From Massilia sp. IC2-278 (GTDB lineage Bacteria > Pseudomonadota > Gammaproteobacteria > Burkholderiales > Burkholderiaceae_D): 64,000 nt of DNA. A program made the position numbers and the translations under genes. Positions 35,904 to 43,695 of the stretch are shown piece after piece. Each line of letters starts with the position of its first letter. Position 1 is the stretch's first letter. The notes under the pieces are model-generated. The model worked only from the letters and a program-made list of their open reading frames with translations. It had not been told where the DNA came from and searched no databases. The stretch lies in NCBI RefSeq assembly GCF_020708045.1, contig NZ_JAJFES010000004.1, forward strand, positions 124,001-188,000, given 5' to 3'.

Positions 35904-35938
35904 AAGCCGCCGGTTCGCAAGAATCGGCGGCTTTTTGG
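35904..35938 (+). terminator. Rho-independent terminator of the tRNA operon
   Basis: Thirteen-pair hairpin AAGCCGCCGGTTC / GCAA tetraloop / GAATCGGCGGCTT (one G-T pair) followed by TTTGGTTT. It lies 8 nt after the second tRNA. Confidence 0.9.
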
Positions 35939-35988
35939 TTTATGGAGCGGGCTTTTGCTCATGCGGCAGCGTTTTGTTCACGCGACAC

Positions 35989-36176
35989 CGTAGGGTGGGC
36001 ACCCTGTGCCCACGCGGAAGTCTGCACCGAGTTATCCCCCATTTCAATCGTGCAGATGCCATTCGTTGGCGTTTCCAAATGATCATTCCGATACGTTTCG
36101 ATGGGATTGGGGCGTCGGATGAAACCCTGCTACCTATGCTCATCGTTCCGCGTGGGCACAGAGTGCCCACCCTACG
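35989..36176. repeat. Facing pair of palindromic elements downstream of the tRNA operon
   Basis: Copies at 35989-36017 (+, GGGCAC-CCT-GTGCCC) and 36148-36176 (-, GGGCAC-AGA-GTGCCC) in the 321-bp convergent gap between the tRNAs and the gene ending at 36217. Loop bases differ while stems are conserved. No gene is visible between the copies. Confidence 0.9.
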
Positions 36177-36216
36177 GGAAACGTCGGCGCAAAAATCTGG
36201 CGCCAGCTTGTCGCCA

Positions 36217-36525
36217 TCAGACCTCGGCGTCTTCATCCAACGAGAATTCACCGCGGCCATAGGCTTCGATCACCGCTTGCGCCTGCTGCAAATAACTTGC
36301 CGGCACCAGAATGCGCACACCGCCCAGGGCCGGGGCCAATAAAAGATCGGTCTGCATCAGGTGGGCATCGGCCAATACCGCCGGAATGCCCGAGGCTTCC
36401 AGGCAGCCCTGCATCATGGCCGCTTCCATCGGCACCAGGTAACGCGCAATGATGAACAAATCGCGTCCGGGGACAGCTTCGATTTCCGGATGCGCGGCCA
36501 GCCATGCGTCGAGTGCTTGATCCAT
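36217..36525 (-). CDS. DUF2007 domain-containing protein
   Basis: 102 residues, soluble. The DUF2007 'putative prokaryotic signal-transducing' domain is seen in RYLVPMEAAMMQGCLEASGI and GVRILVPASYLQQAQAVIEAY. It resembles a degenerate GlnB/ACT-sized ferredoxin fold; the function is unknown. GGAGA three nt before ATG 36525 decides the start; the in-frame region upstream is not family-like. The acidic C-terminus (FSLDEDAEV) is typical. It follows the DUF445 gene on the same strand after 71 bp. Confidence 0.85.
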   Translation of the reverse strand: MDQALDAWLAAHPEIEAVPGRDLFIIARYLVPMEAAMMQGCLEASGIPAVLADAHLMQTDLLLAPALGGVRILVPASYLQQAQAVIEAYGRGEFSLDEDAEV

Positions 36526-36596
36526 GGGCTCTCCCTGCGTTGATGGATGAGCCAATACTACCTTGTCCGGTTTCGGCATGACGCCGGGTTGCGCGC

Positions 36597-37865
36597 TCAG
36601 TTCAGCAAACCAGGCAGCGACGACAGCAGGTACAGCGTCACGCCGATCAGGCCGCCGACGATCGTGCCATTTATGCGAATAAATTGTAAATCCTTGCCGA
36701 TATTCAGTTCGATTTGTTCTGACATCTCGGCGCTGTCCCAGTTCTTCACGGTGTCGGCGATATGGCGGGTGAGGAAGACGGCGAATTCCGGCGCCGCCGC
36801 ACGCGAGGCCAGTTCCAGGTTCTCGTTCAGGGAGTGGCGCAGTTGCGGGTCGTCGGCCAGGGTCTGGCCGAGCCAGGCGCCAACGGATTCGATGCGCCCG
36901 CGCAGCATCGAGGTCTCGCCCTGCAAATCGCGCTTCAGCCACTCGCGCAATTCGTTCCAGAGCGAAGCCAGGTAATTGTTCAGCGCCTCGTCGTTCAGCA
37001 GGTAGTTCTTGATTTCCTCGCTGCGCGCGGCAAAGGCCGGGTCGGCTTTCAGGCGCTCGATGAATTCGGCCGTGAACGCGTCGAAACGCTGGCGCAGCGG
37101 GTGGTGCGGGTCTTCGCTCACCTTGTTCAGGATGCCCGAGGCCAGGCGCACGGCGATATCCGCGCCCTTCCTGCCGATCAGTTCCGAGGGCAGCATCCTT
37201 TCGATAAAGGCATACTCTTCCTTCAGCCAGTCGACGATGCCCTGCGAAATATAGGATTGGGTTTCCTCGTTATCCAGCAGTGTCGCCAATTGGTGAATGC
37301 CTTCGTTCAGGAGTTCCTGGTGCCGCCCTCCCCGCGTCAGGCTTTCCAGGATGGTGCCGGCGGATTTGGATAAATCGACGCTTTTCACCATCGAGTGCAC
37401 GGCCTTGCGCAGGAAGTTTTGTACCGCCGTGTCTTCGGTGAAGTCGAGCATCCAGGATGCGACTTTTACCAGGTATTGGCCCATGCGCTCGGTATTCGCC
37501 GGCTTGACCAGCCAGTCGGCGACCTTTTGCGCCGGGTCGTGCTTGCGGATCAGGCCGACGATGGATTCGGTATCGAGGAATTTTTCGCGTACGAACAGCG
37601 CCAGGTTATCGGCAATCTTGGCCTTGTTGTTCGGGATGATGTTCGTGTGGCGCGACACCACCGGAATCGGCACGCGCTTGAACAGCGCCACCACGGCGAA
37701 CCAGTCGGCCAGGGCGCCGACCATCGCTGCTTCGGAAAACGCTTTCAGCAAGCCCGTCCACCAGGTCTGCGGCAGGAAAAAGCTCAGCACGAACAGCGCG
37801 GCCGCGCCGATGAAAAAGGCCAGTGCCAGCCGTTTCGATTGGTCGAGTTCGCGTTCTTTCGTCAT
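36597..37865 (-). CDS. DUF445 family membrane protein (YjiN-like)
   Basis: 422 residues. Hydrophobic N-terminal segment (LALAFFIGAAALFVLSFF), then the DUF445 start GALADWFAVVALFKRVPIPVVSRHTNIIP, a long helical central region, and a C-terminal membrane segment (INGTIVGGLIGVTLYLLSSL). Such proteins are inner-membrane-anchored with a large helical soluble part; the role is not established. The adjacent CaiB gene ends... on the same strand 31 bp upstream, so shared transcription is possible. Confidence 0.88.
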   Translation of the reverse strand: MTKERELDQSKRLALAFFIGAAALFVLSFFLPQTWWTGLLKAFSEAAMVGALADWFAVVALFKRVPIPVVSRHTNIIPNNKAKIADNLALFVREKFLDTESIVGLIRKHDPAQKVADWLVKPANTERMGQYLVKVASWMLDFTEDTAVQNFLRKAVHSMVKSVDLSKSAGTILESLTRGGRHQELLNEGIHQLATLLDNEETQSYISQGIVDWLKEEYAFIERMLPSELIGRKGADIAVRLASGILNKVSEDPHHPLRQRFDAFTAEFIERLKADPAFAARSEEIKNYLLNDEALNNYLASLWNELREWLKRDLQGETSMLRGRIESVGAWLGQTLADDPQLRHSLNENLELASRAAAPEFAVFLTRHIADTVKNWDSAEMSEQIELNIGKDLQFIRINGTIVGGLIGVTLYLLSSLPGLLN

Positions 37866-37896
37866 GGTTACGGTAAGTGTTTATTCCGTAGCAATC

Positions 37897-39048
37897 CTAT
37901 ATGACTTGAAAGGTTTTCAGCTTTTCGATTGCATCTGGCGCCCAGCCCCAGTCGGCCAGCACCTCGGCGCTGTGCTGGCCGGGCGTGGCCGGTGCGGCGC
38001 CGGCTTCGGGCACGGTGCGGCTGAAGCGCGGGGCCGGGGCGGGCTGGGTGACGCCGTCGATGTTCACGAACGTGCCGCGTGCGCGGTTGTGCGGGTGCTG
38101 CGGTGCTTCGGCCATGTCGAGCACTGGGGCGACGCAGGCGTCGCTGCCTTCGAGCAGGGTGCACCACTCGTCGCGGGTGCGGGTGGCGAACAGGGCGGCA
38201 AATTTTGCCTTCAGCTCGGGCCAGCGGCCTTGGCTCCATTGCTTGCCAAACTCGGGATCGGTGGCGCCGGTGAGCATTAACAGCTGCGCATAGAACTGCG
38301 GTTCGATGGCGCCGACGGAGAGGAATTTGCCGTCGCGGCAGGCGTAAGTGTCGTAGAACGGGGCGCCGCCATCGAGCATGTTGGCGGCGCGTTCGTCGCG
38401 CCAGGAGCCGTGCGCGCGCAGGCCGTACATCATCGCACCGAGCAGGGCCGAGCCATCGGTCATGGCGGCGTCGACGACCTGGCCCTTGCCGGAACCCCTT
38501 GCCTCCAGCGCAGCGCAGACCACGCCGAAGGCGAGCATCATGGCGCCGCCGCCGAAGTCGCCGACCAGGTTCAGCGGCGGGCTTGGCGGCGTGTCGGCAC
38601 GGCCCATGGCGTGCAGCATGCCGGACAGGGCGATGTAGTTCAGGTCGTGGCCGGCGGCTTGCGCCAGCGGGCCGGTCTGGCCCCAGCCGGTGATGCGGCC
38701 GTAGACCAGCTTCGGGTTGCGTGCGAGGCAGGCGTCGGGGCCGAGACCGAGGCGTTCCATGACGCCGGGGCGGAAGCCTTCGAGCAGGATGTCGGCTTGT
38801 TCCAGCAGTGTCAGGACGACCTCTTTCGCTTCGGGGTGCTTCAGGTCGAGGGCGATGGAGCGGCGGCCGCGGGCCATGACGTCGTATCTGGTGCCGAGCG
38901 ATGGGAAGGGGCTGGCGGCGCTGGGCGACTGCTTGCGGTCGATGCGGATGACCTCGGCGCCCATGTCGGCCAGCATCATGGCGGCGAAGGGACAGGGGCC
39001 GATGCCGACCAGTTCGATGATTTTGATACCGTGGAGGGGTCCGGGCAT
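37897..39048 (-). CDS. CaiB/BaiF CoA-transferase family protein, alpha-methylacyl-CoA racemase type
   Basis: 383 residues. N-terminus [52 protein letters not shown] and the catalytic Asp region [16 protein letters not shown]... plus [15 protein letters not shown] fit family III CoA transferases, most like alpha-methylacyl-CoA racemase (AMACR/Mcr), which epimerises the 2-methyl position of branched acyl-CoAs before beta-oxidation. It is the last of three same-strand genes with acyl-CoA dehydrogenase and thiolase, which supports a branched-chain or sterol-side-chain type acyl-CoA pathway. Confidence 0.9.
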   Translation of the reverse strand: MPGPLHGIKIIELVGIGPCPFAAMMLADMGAEVIRIDRKQSPSAASPFPSLGTRYDVMARGRRSIALDLKHPEAKEVVLTLLEQADILLEGFRPGVMERLGLGPDACLARNPKLVYGRITGWGQTGPLAQAAGHDLNYIALSGMLHAMGRADTPPSPPLNLVGDFGGGAMMLAFGVVCAALEARGSGKGQVVDAAMTDGSALLGAMMYGLRAHGSWRDERAANMLDGGAPFYDTYACRDGKFLSVGAIEPQFYAQLLMLTGATDPEFGKQWSQGRWPELKAKFAALFATRTRDEWCTLLEGSDACVAPVLDMAEAPQHPHNRARGTFVNIDGVTQPAPAPRFSRTVPEAGAAPATPGQHSAEVLADWGWAPDAIEKLKTFQVI

Positions 39049-39080
39049 TTTCAGTTGTCGAATAAGCGAGCGGTGTTGTG

Positions 39081-39104
39081 GTGGGTTCGAGAACCCACCC
39101 TACG
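39081..39104 (-). repeat. Single palindromic element, GGGTTC/GAACCC core
   Basis: GTGGGTTC-GA-GAACCCAC followed by CCTACG, in the 103-bp gap between the acyl-CoA dehydrogenase and CaiB/BaiF genes. The stem bases differ from the common GGGCAC/GTGCCC type, but both sides changed together. Confidence 0.75.
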
Positions 39105-39151
39105 TATTGGCGGTTTGCGGTGGGTACCAAAGCCGCCGAATGGCGCACGGT

Positions 39152-40297
39152 TCACAAGGAGCGGGCGATGATCTCTTTCATGATCTCGTTGGCGCCGCCG
39201 TAGATGCGCTGGACGCGGGCGTCGACGTACATCTGGGCGATCGGGTATTCGAGCATGTAGCCATAGCCGCCGAAGAGCTGCACGCACCCGTCGACCACCT
39301 TGCATTGCAAATCCGAGATCCAGTACTTGGCCATCGAGGCGCGTACCGTGTCCATGCGGCCTGCGAGCATGTCTTCGACGCAGCGGTCGATGAAGATGCG
39401 CGCCACCGTGGCTTCGGTCTTCATTTCCGCGAGCACGAAGCGGGTGTTCTGCATCTCGATCAGAAGCTGGCCGAAGGCGCGGCGTTCCTTTGCATGCTCC
39501 ACCGTCAGGTGCAGGGCGCGCTCGATGGCGGCCACGCCGGCCACCCCGATGATGGTGCGCTCGTAGGGCAGCTCGGTCATCAGCTGGGCGAAGCCCCTGC
39601 CCTCTTCGCCACCGAGCACGTTCGCCAGCGGCACGTGCACGTCGTCGAAGAACAGTTCGCAGGTGTCCTGGCCCTTCTGGCCGACCTTTTCCAGGATGCG
39701 GCCGACGCGAAAACCAGGATTGTCGCGCGTCTCGAGCAGCATCAGCGAGATGCCTTTCGCGCCGCCGGCCGGGTCGGTCCTGGCCACCACCAGGATCAGG
39801 TCGGCCAGGTAGCCGTTCGAGATGAAGGTCTTCGAGCCGTTCAGGCGGTAGCCATCCGCGCCGCGCACGGCGCCCGTGCGGATGCCTTTCAGGTCCGAGC
39901 CGGCGCCCGGTTCCGACATGGCGATCGCGGCCACCATTTCGCCGCTGGCCAGCTTGGGCAGGTAACGGCGCTTCTGTTCCTCGGTGCCTTGATTGAGCAG
40001 GTAGTGGGCGACGATGGCGTGCACGTGCAGGCCGAAGGCCATGTCGCCGGCGTAGCCCAGTTCCTCGAACACCACGGCCATGTGGGCGAAGTTGCCGCCC
40101 GCACCGCCGTATTCCTCGGGGATGTCGGCGGCCAGCAGGCCCATCTCGCCCGCCTTGTGCCACAGGTCGCGGTCGACGTGCTGCTGTTCGCGCCAGCGCT
40201 GCCCGTGCGGCGCGATTTCGCTGGCAACGAAACGGCGCACGGCGTCGCGGAAGCCATCGAGCTCCGGGTTGGTCCAGGAAGGTACGATCTCCATCAT
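39152..40297 (-). CDS. Acyl-CoA dehydrogenase
   Basis: 381 residues, standard ACAD length. Domains: N-terminal helical (FVASEIAPHGQRW), beta domain with AIAMSEPGAGSDLKGIRTGA and GSKTFISNGYLADL (FAD contact), C-terminal helical with LFGGYGYMLEYPIAQMYVDARV and the terminal IYGGANEIMKEIIARSL. It introduces the alpha-beta double bond of acyl-CoA with FAD, passing electrons to ETF. The start ATGATG overlaps the thiolase stop codon by one base (TGATG), showing coupling. No ETF genes are near. Confidence 0.94.
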   Translation of the reverse strand: MMEIVPSWTNPELDGFRDAVRRFVASEIAPHGQRWREQQHVDRDLWHKAGEMGLLAADIPEEYGGAGGNFAHMAVVFEELGYAGDMAFGLHVHAIVAHYLLNQGTEEQKRRYLPKLASGEMVAAIAMSEPGAGSDLKGIRTGAVRGADGYRLNGSKTFISNGYLADLILVVARTDPAGGAKGISLMLLETRDNPGFRVGRILEKVGQKGQDTCELFFDDVHVPLANVLGGEEGRGFAQLMTELPYERTIIGVAGVAAIERALHLTVEHAKERRAFGQLLIEMQNTRFVLAEMKTEATVARIFIDRCVEDMLAGRMDTVRASMAKYWISDLQCKVVDGCVQLFGGYGYMLEYPIAQMYVDARVQRIYGGANEIMKEIIARSL

Positions 40298-41478
40298 CAG
40301 CCCGCGCGGTACATGGTCACGACGCAGGCGCCGCCCAGCCCCAGGTTGTGCTGCAGGGCCGTGCGCGCGCCGTCGACCTGGCGCGCACCGGCGCTGCCGC
40401 GCAGCTGGTGGGTCAGCTCGAAGCATTGCGCCAGGCCCGTGGCGCCGAGCGGGTGGCCTTTCGACAGCAGCCCGCCGGACGGATTGGTGACGACCTTGCC
40501 GCCGTAGGTGTTGTCGCCCTCGCGAATGAATTTGTCCGCGCCGCCTTCCGGGCACAGGCCCAGGGCTTCGTAGGTGATCAGTTCGTTGTGGGCGAAGCAG
40601 TCGTGCAGCTCGATCACGTCGACGTCGTCGGGGCCGATGCCGGCCTGCTCGTACACTTTGGCGGCGGCCTCGCGGCTCATGTCGTAGCCGACCAGGCGCA
40701 TCATGTCGTTTGCGTCGAAGGTGCTGGCGCGGTCGGTGGTCATGGCCTGGGCCGCGATGTGCACGTCGGCGCGCAGGCCGCGCTTCTTCGCGAAGTCTTC
40801 GGAGACCAGCACGGCGGCGGCCGCGCCGCAGGTCGGCGGGCAGGCCATCAGGCGCGTCATCACGCCGGGCCAGATGGCGGGGGCGTCGAGCACGTCCTGG
40901 GCCGTGACTTCCTTGCGAAACAGCGCCAGCGGATTGTTGACGGCGTGGCGGCTGGCCTTGGCGCGGATGCGCGCGAATGCTTCCAGCGGCGTGCCGTACT
41001 TTTCCATGTGCGCGAGGCCCGCGCCGCCGAAGTAGCGCAGCGCCAGCGGAATCTCGGGTTTGCCGACCAGGCGGTCGGTAACGGCGTCGAAGTCGTCGAA
41101 GGGCGCCGGGCGGTCGGTAAACACCGAACCGAGGGCGCCGGGACTCATCTGCTCGAAGCCCAGCACCAGGACGCAATCGGCGGCGCCGCTGGCAATCGCC
41201 TGGCGCGCCAGGAACAGGGCCGTGGAGCCGGTCGAGCAGTTGTTGTTGACGTTGACGATGGGGATGCCGGTCATGCCGACGCCGTACAAGGCCTTCTGGC
41301 CGCAGGTCGAATCGCCGTACACGTAGCCGGCGTAGGCCTGCTCGATGTCGTTGTAGTCGATGCCGGCGTCCTGCAACGCGGCGCGGGCGGCCTGCGCGCC
41401 CATCTCGTGATACGGCGCGCTGGCGCCGGGCTTGGCGAACGGGATCATCCCGACGCCGGTCACATAAACCTTGCTCAT
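40297..41478 (-). CDS. Thiolase family protein (SCP2/lipid-transfer thiolase type)
   Basis: 393 residues. The nucleophilic Cys is in NVNNNCSTGSTALFLA, with FAHNE and SGGLLSKGHPLGATG toward the end. The NNNCSTGS context is that of SCP-x-like thiolases, which often cleave branched or sterol-derived 3-ketoacyl-CoAs, matching the racemase downstream. It is the first gene of a three-gene operon. AGGAGA lies 5-6 nt before ATG 41478, which decides the start. It diverges from the antiporter gene over 173 bp. Confidence 0.93.
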   Translation of the reverse strand: MSKVYVTGVGMIPFAKPGASAPYHEMGAQAARAALQDAGIDYNDIEQAYAGYVYGDSTCGQKALYGVGMTGIPIVNVNNNCSTGSTALFLARQAIASGAADCVLVLGFEQMSPGALGSVFTDRPAPFDDFDAVTDRLVGKPEIPLALRYFGGAGLAHMEKYGTPLEAFARIRAKASRHAVNNPLALFRKEVTAQDVLDAPAIWPGVMTRLMACPPTCGAAAAVLVSEDFAKKRGLRADVHIAAQAMTTDRASTFDANDMMRLVGYDMSREAAAKVYEQAGIGPDDVDVIELHDCFAHNELITYEALGLCPEGGADKFIREGDNTYGGKVVTNPSGGLLSKGHPLGATGLAQCFELTHQLRGSAGARQVDGARTALQHNLGLGGACVVTMYRAG

Positions 41479-41651
41479 GTTCGTCTCCTGATTGTGTAGG
41501 GACCTGTGGTCCTTTTCTATCGTTCGATTATAGACAGATAGCACTGCCGCAGAAGACGTGAATGTCCGAGGCTCCTCTCTATTTTTTTGGCAAGGAAATT
41601 GCTACGTCGCTTATACTGCTCCGATTCCACCTTGATAAGGAGCTGTACTGC

Positions 41652-43352
41652 ATGCATCACGAACTCAGTCTGATCACCACCATTGCCGCCGCGCTGGGCT
41701 TCGGCCTTCTCTTCGGGATGATCGCCGTCCGCCTGAAGTTACCCGCGCTGGTTGGCTACTTGGCCGCCGGTATCGTCATCGGTCCAGCCACACCGGGCTT
41801 CGTTGCCGATGTGTCGCTGGCCTCGCAACTGGCCGAGATCGGGGTGATGCTGCTGATGTTCGGCGTGGGCCTGCACTTCTCCCTGCGCGACCTGCTCGAC
41901 GTGCGCCGGATCGCCCTGCCGGGCGCGATCCTGCAGATCGCGGTGGCCACCGCGATGGGCATCGGCATGGCCCACTTGTGGGGCTGGAGCCTGGGCGCGG
42001 GCCTGGTGTTCGGCCTGGCGCTGTCGGTGGCCAGTACCGTGGTGCTGCTGCGCGCGCTGGAAAGCCGCGGCATCCTCGATTCCATGAACGGCCGCATCGC
42101 GGTCGGCTGGCTGGTGGTCGAAGACCTGGTGACCGTGCTGGTGCTGGTGCTGCTGCCGGCGATCGCCGGTCCGCTCGGCGGCAAGGGCGCCGACGCCGAT
42201 GTCTCGATCTGGTACGCGCTCGGCAAGACCCTGCTGCAAGTGGGCGCCTTTATCGCCTTCATGCTGCTGGTCGGGCGCAAGCTCTTCCCCTGGTTCCTGT
42301 GGCGCGTGGCCAAGACCAATTCGCGCGAGCTGTTCACGCTGTCGGTGATCGCCGCCGCCGTCGGCATCGCCTACGGTTCGTCGGAGCTGTTCGGTGTGTC
42401 GTTCGCACTCGGCGCCTTCTTTGCCGGCATGGTGCTGCGCGAGTCCGATCTGTCGCACCGCGCGGCCGAAGAATCGCTGCCGCTGCGCGACGCATTCTCG
42501 GTGCTGTTCTTCGTGTCGGTCGGCATGCTGTTCGATCCGATGGTGCTGGTCGACAGCCCGCTGAAGGTGCTGGGCGTGGTCGCCGTCATCATCTTCGGCA
42601 AGTCGATCGCGGCGATGCTGCTGGTGCTGGCGCTGCGCTATCCGCTCAATACCGCAATCACCGTCTCGGCCAGCCTGGCGCAGATCGGCGAGTTCTCCTT
42701 CATCCTGGCCGCGCTCGGCATTTCGCTGGGCCTGATGCCGCAGGAAGGGCAAAGCCTGATCCTGGCCGGCGCCATCATCTCGATTGCGGTGAATCCCTTG
42801 CTGTTCACGGCCATCGAGCCGCTGCAGCGCTGGCTGCGCGCCAATTCTAGCGCGGTGCGCAAGCTCGAATCCTCGCCCGACCCGCTGGCCGAACTGCCGA
42901 TGACGGTGCCGCACGAGCGCCTCAGCGGCCAGGTGGTGCTGGTCGGTTACGGCCGCGTGGGCCGGCGCATTGCCGACGCCCTCAGCGCGCAAGGCATCCA
43001 TTACGTGGTGGCCGAGCAGAACCGCGAGATCGTCGACGCCCTGCGCAAGCGCGACCAGCCGGCGGTGGTGGGCAATGCGGCGGAACCGGCGGTGCTGATC
43101 CAGGCCCACATCGCCCGCGCGGCGGTGCTGGTGATCGCCACGCCCGATACCTTCCACGTGCGCACCATGATCGAGACGGCCAAGGCGCTCAATCCCACGG
43201 TGCGCGTGGTGGTGCGCACGCATAACGAGCAGGAAGCGGAACTGCTGCGCGAGGATACCGGCGGTAAGGTGTTCCTGGGCGAGCACGAGCTGGCGGGCAG
43301 TATGACGCGGTATGTGCTCGATACCTTGAAGGATGTGCAGCACGCGCATTGA
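41652..43352 (+). CDS. Monovalent cation:proton antiporter (CPA2), YbaL/Kef-like with TrkA-N domain
   Basis: 566 residues. The N-terminal about 390 residues form the antiporter domain with some 12 membrane helices (LKLPALVGYLAAGIVIGPATPG, GVGLHFSLRDLL, VEDLVTVLVLVLLPA). Residues about 415-530 are a cytoplasmic nucleotide-binding RCK/TrkA-N domain, VVLVGYGRVGRRIADAL. It resembles E. coli YbaL more than KefB/KefC; no KefF/KefG partner is adjacent. AAGGAG 9 nt before ATG 41652 supports this start over an in-frame codon at 41562. Confidence 0.93.
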   Translation: MHHELSLITTIAAALGFGLLFGMIAVRLKLPALVGYLAAGIVIGPATPGFVADVSLASQLAEIGVMLLMFGVGLHFSLRDLLDVRRIALPGAILQIAVATAMGIGMAHLWGWSLGAGLVFGLALSVASTVVLLRALESRGILDSMNGRIAVGWLVVEDLVTVLVLVLLPAIAGPLGGKGADADVSIWYALGKTLLQVGAFIAFMLLVGRKLFPWFLWRVAKTNSRELFTLSVIAAAVGIAYGSSELFGVSFALGAFFAGMVLRESDLSHRAAEESLPLRDAFSVLFFVSVGMLFDPMVLVDSPLKVLGVVAVIIFGKSIAAMLLVLALRYPLNTAITVSASLAQIGEFSFILAALGISLGLMPQEGQSLILAGAIISIAVNPLLFTAIEPLQRWLRANSSAVRKLESSPDPLAELPMTVPHERLSGQVVLVGYGRVGRRIADALSAQGIHYVVAEQNREIVDALRKRDQPAVVGNAAEPAVLIQAHIARAAVLVIATPDTFHVRTMIETAKALNPTVRVVVRTHNEQEAELLREDTGGKVFLGEHELAGSMTRYVLDTLKDVQHAH

Positions 43353-43381
43353 GATGCAGGAGAATCGGCCGGGTAGCCTCC

Positions 43382-43586
43382 CGTAGGGTGGGCACTCCGT
43401 GCCCACGCGGTTACGTGCCTGGCCTTGCACCTGCGGCGGGGATGATTCGCCCGCCGGCGTTTGCGATGATGTTGGAAGACGCCAGTCGAGAGGTTTGCGG
43501 CCGTCGCCCATATCACGAGCAGCACCTCACTGCTGCAGTCCGCCGGATACGTGCGTACCGCGTGGGCACGGAGTGCCCACCCTACG
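43382..43586. repeat. Facing pair of palindromic elements in a convergent gap
   Basis: Copies at 43382-43410 (+, GGGCAC-TCC-GTGCCC) and 43558-43586 (-), loops complementary to each other. They fill the 343-bp gap between the antiporter gene and the FtsH-like gene; a separate true terminator follows at 43642. The 147 bp between the copies hold no supported gene. Confidence 0.9.
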
Positions 43587-43641
43587 TTGGCGTACGCGAT
43601 TCGTTCACAGTTAACAGGTATTGCACGCCCAGACATCGAAC

Positions 43642-43680
43642 AAAAAGCCCGCTGGCGCATGACGCTCAGCGGGCTTTTTT
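43642..43680. terminator. Bidirectional rho-independent terminator
   Basis: Thirteen-pair stem AAAAAGCCCGCTG ... CAGCGGGCTTTTT with a 12-nt loop, A-rich on the left and T-rich on the right. It ends 15 nt from the stop codon of the FtsH-like gene and can also stop antiporter transcripts. Confidence 0.9.
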
Positions 43681-43695
43681 CATTGAAGCTGTAGC

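Noticed and set aside
40298..41176. Extension of the acyl-CoA dehydrogenase frame upstream to 41176
   Set aside because: The additional 293 codons are a wrong frame of the thiolase gene; ACAD similarity begins at MMEIVPSW, which overlaps the thiolase stop by one base.
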